NCBI RefSeq assembly: GCF_005222695.1
Contig: NZ_STGG01000064.1
Location: forward strand, 213,185 to 277,184
DNA: 64,000 nucleotides
Reading direction: 5' to 3'
Origin: Massilia sp. HP4
GTDB lineage: Bacteria; Pseudomonadota; Gammaproteobacteria; Burkholderiales; Burkholderiaceae_D
The notes under the pieces are model-generated. The model was given only the letters and a program-made list of their open reading frames with translations. It had not been told where the DNA came from and ran no database searches. Numbering within the stretch: the stretch's first letter is position 1; every line of letters starts with the position of its first letter. A program made the translations under genes and the position numbers. Of this stretch, positions 62,789 through 64,000 are shown in pieces.

Positions 62789-63424
62789 ATGGAACAAAAA
62801 CTCTGGAAGCTGATCGGTTTTGGCGCATTGGTCCTGATTTTGATCATATGCACCCTTGTGGTCATTCACTGGGCTGTTAGTTTTTTCGACTGGGCCGCTC
62901 TTGATAAAGGCGACTTGCCTACTTGGGTCGGGGCGACGGGCACCGTCGGCACTCTCGCAGGCACCTTATGGATAGTCAATGCGGCATATCGAAAGGAAGT
63001 AACTCAGGCAAGACTTCACGCCGCAGGATTTATGCTTCGGCTGGTAAATGCTCGAGGCGCCATCGAACGCGTCTGTCGAAGTCTCCATATTGATGCTCAG
63101 AAGGATCGTGGTGAGGCGAGCATCACTATCTGCGTCTTCGATCTCGACAAGATTAAACTCTGGACGGCAACCGACCTGATGCCAATGGCCCCCCTTTCAT
63201 CACGTAAGGTTGGTCAGCTCGCTGAAGCTGGGGATCAAATTGCCACAGCCATTAGGGCGCTCGAAATGGTTCGCGAAGGTGATGACAGTCTCGACACACC
63301 CGAGAAGCGCAAAGAATTTGCCATCAGACTACATTTTCTTCTGTCTGGAACTTCCAGGCTGTTGGAAGATGGGATCGACCTTTGCGATCACGCTCGTAGA
63401 GCATTGCACATGAATTCTGGCTGA
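62789..63424 (+). CDS. Hypothetical membrane protein, 211 residues
   Basis: The ATG at 62789 is chosen; in-frame starts at 62732 and 62753 are possible. One long membrane segment lies near the N-terminus (LIGFGALVLILIICTLVVIH), a second weaker one at TWVGATGTVGTLAGTLWIV, then a soluble, mostly helical tail. The DLPTWVGATGTVGTLAG and hydrophobic pattern resemble phage- or island-borne proteins with small TM-anchored helical domains, but no family is recognised. It is flanked on both sides by copies of one repeat. Confidence 0.65.
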   Translation: MEQKLWKLIGFGALVLILIICTLVVIHWAVSFFDWAALDKGDLPTWVGATGTVGTLAGTLWIVNAAYRKEVTQARLHAAGFMLRLVNARGAIERVCRSLHIDAQKDRGEASITICVFDLDKIKLWTATDLMPMAPLSSRKVGQLAEAGDQIATAIRALEMVREGDDSLDTPEKRKEFAIRLHFLLSGTSRLLEDGIDLCDHARRALHMNSG

Positions 63425-63478
63425 CTTCCTACGCATGGCAGTGGCTTTCAGGGATGGTTAAGGCCAGTGGTCATCATT

Positions 63479-63540
63479 GGGGTCAGGTCTGAAATTTGTA
63501 CACTGCCCCGACAATGAGCGCTTGAACGCGCCCGATCTGG
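63479..63540. repeat. Copy C of the palindromic repeat (right side truncated)
   Basis: Starts GGGGTCAGGTCTGAAATTTG and keeps CACTGCCCCGACAATGA, then diverges. Confidence 0.7.
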
Positions 63541-63604
63541 CCTCAACCGCTGCTACGGTTATTTTTTAATCGCACACCCGATGGTATCCGCATAGTGCAT
63601 CAAT

Positions 63605-63690
63605 GGGGTCGGTACTGACATTCAGACACTACCTCGACAATGAACGCTTTTTCCAAGGCTGAGCTCGTGTCGGAATATCAGACCTGACCT
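63605..63690. repeat. Copy D of the palindromic repeat (most complete)
   Basis: An 86-base unit: GGGGTCGGTACTGACATT ... CAGACACT ... CTCGTGTCGG ... TATCAGACCTGACC. The outer ends are inverted copies of each other (GGGTCAGGTCTGA-like). Confidence 0.75.
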
Positions 63691-63776
63691 GCCATGCATT
63701 TATACAATACAATTGCTCTCAGGCATGGGAAGAAGTTGTCCGCACCGGACTTACCTACATTGACGAGGACATTGGA

Positions 63777-63959
63777 TTGAGCACGAACTACGCCGTAAAA
63801 CTCGCGGGTGACGGACTGCCCGGACAAGCGCAGAAGCAGACACTCATCCTTGAATCGGCACGCGCTGCCGGCCTCTGGCTATCTGTTCAGTATCGTGCGA
63901 TCATGTTCCTCGCCGTAGCTGGCCTTTGTTCCGTGCAAAAGCTATGCTGGGCGACTTGA
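63777..63959 (+). pseudogene. Possible gene remnant at the window end
   Basis: The frame is open from inside repeat D through 63959 (for example AWEEVVRTGLTYIDEDIGLS, then ESARAAGLWLSVQYRAIM) and looks protein-like, but lacks a credible start; TTG at 63777 is the only listed one. It may be the tail of a gene cut by the repeat, or noise. I do not recognise it. Confidence 0.3.
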
Positions 63960-64000
63960 TTGCTGGATTCAGCAGTCCCAGTATTCAATCGCACCCGGAG

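Overview
The window looks like a chromosomal segment of a GC-rich betaproteobacterium of the family Oxalobacteraceae (Massilia, Duganella or Janthinobacterium type). This rests on the gene order gyrA-serC-pheA-hisC-tyrA-aroA-cmk-rpsA-ihfB-lapA-lapB-hldA, on the oxalate genes, and on the character of the proteins. It is an inference from protein recognition; no database was searched.

Region 1 (1-17.2 kb) is an oxalate, formate and glyoxylate island. It starts with the end of a formate dehydrogenase delta subunit and a PAS protein. Then come formyl-CoA:oxalate CoA-transferase (frc) and oxalyl-CoA decarboxylase (oxc), a divergent Crp/Fnr-type regulator, a PanE-like reductase with a fumarylacetoacetase-fold hydrolase, and a LysR regulator. 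A glyoxylate operon follows (gcl-hyi-glxR plus a histone-deacetylase-fold enzyme), with a divergent LysR gene, a second frc paralogue and an OxlT-type oxalate/formate antiporter. Oxalate would enter through OxlT, be activated by Frc, be decarboxylated by Oxc to formyl-CoA, and leave as formate for formate dehydrogenase. Glyoxylate would be turned into glycerate. Four copies of a TTGAC-N4-GTYAA-like palindrome lie upstream of oxc/crp, the hydrolase operon, frc2 and oxlT, and suggest one regulon.

Region 2 (17.4-29.7 kb) holds an RstA-like response regulator and its probable sensor kinase, separated by a MipA/OmpV pair on the other strand. It continues with an MFS exporter and its regulator, dsbA, a cobalamin-riboswitch-controlled btuB-btuF operon, a DODA-type dioxygenase and an RbgA-like GTPase. 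Region 3 (29.7-32.6 kb) holds a TnpB-only IS605-family element that has cut a secreted-protein gene, and a second deacetylase-fold gene. Region 4 (32.8-37.8 kb) is a coupled MoxR-DUF58-transglutaminase-lytic transglycosylase operon. Region 5 (38-60.7 kb) is mostly housekeeping: cysM, an M28 peptidase, a ComEA-like protein, LPS assembly and heptose genes, S1, aromatic amino-acid synthesis, serC, gyrA, an OmpA-like protein, ubiG, gph and a glycine-zipper protein.

Region 6 (60.9-64 kb) is the tmRNA gene followed by lower-GC accessory DNA: a DEDDh exonuclease, an unknown membrane protein and four copies of a palindromic repeat. This may be the edge of an island at ssrA. Dispersed palindromic repeats, a candidate structured RNA, short upstream ORFs and several terminators are listed individually.
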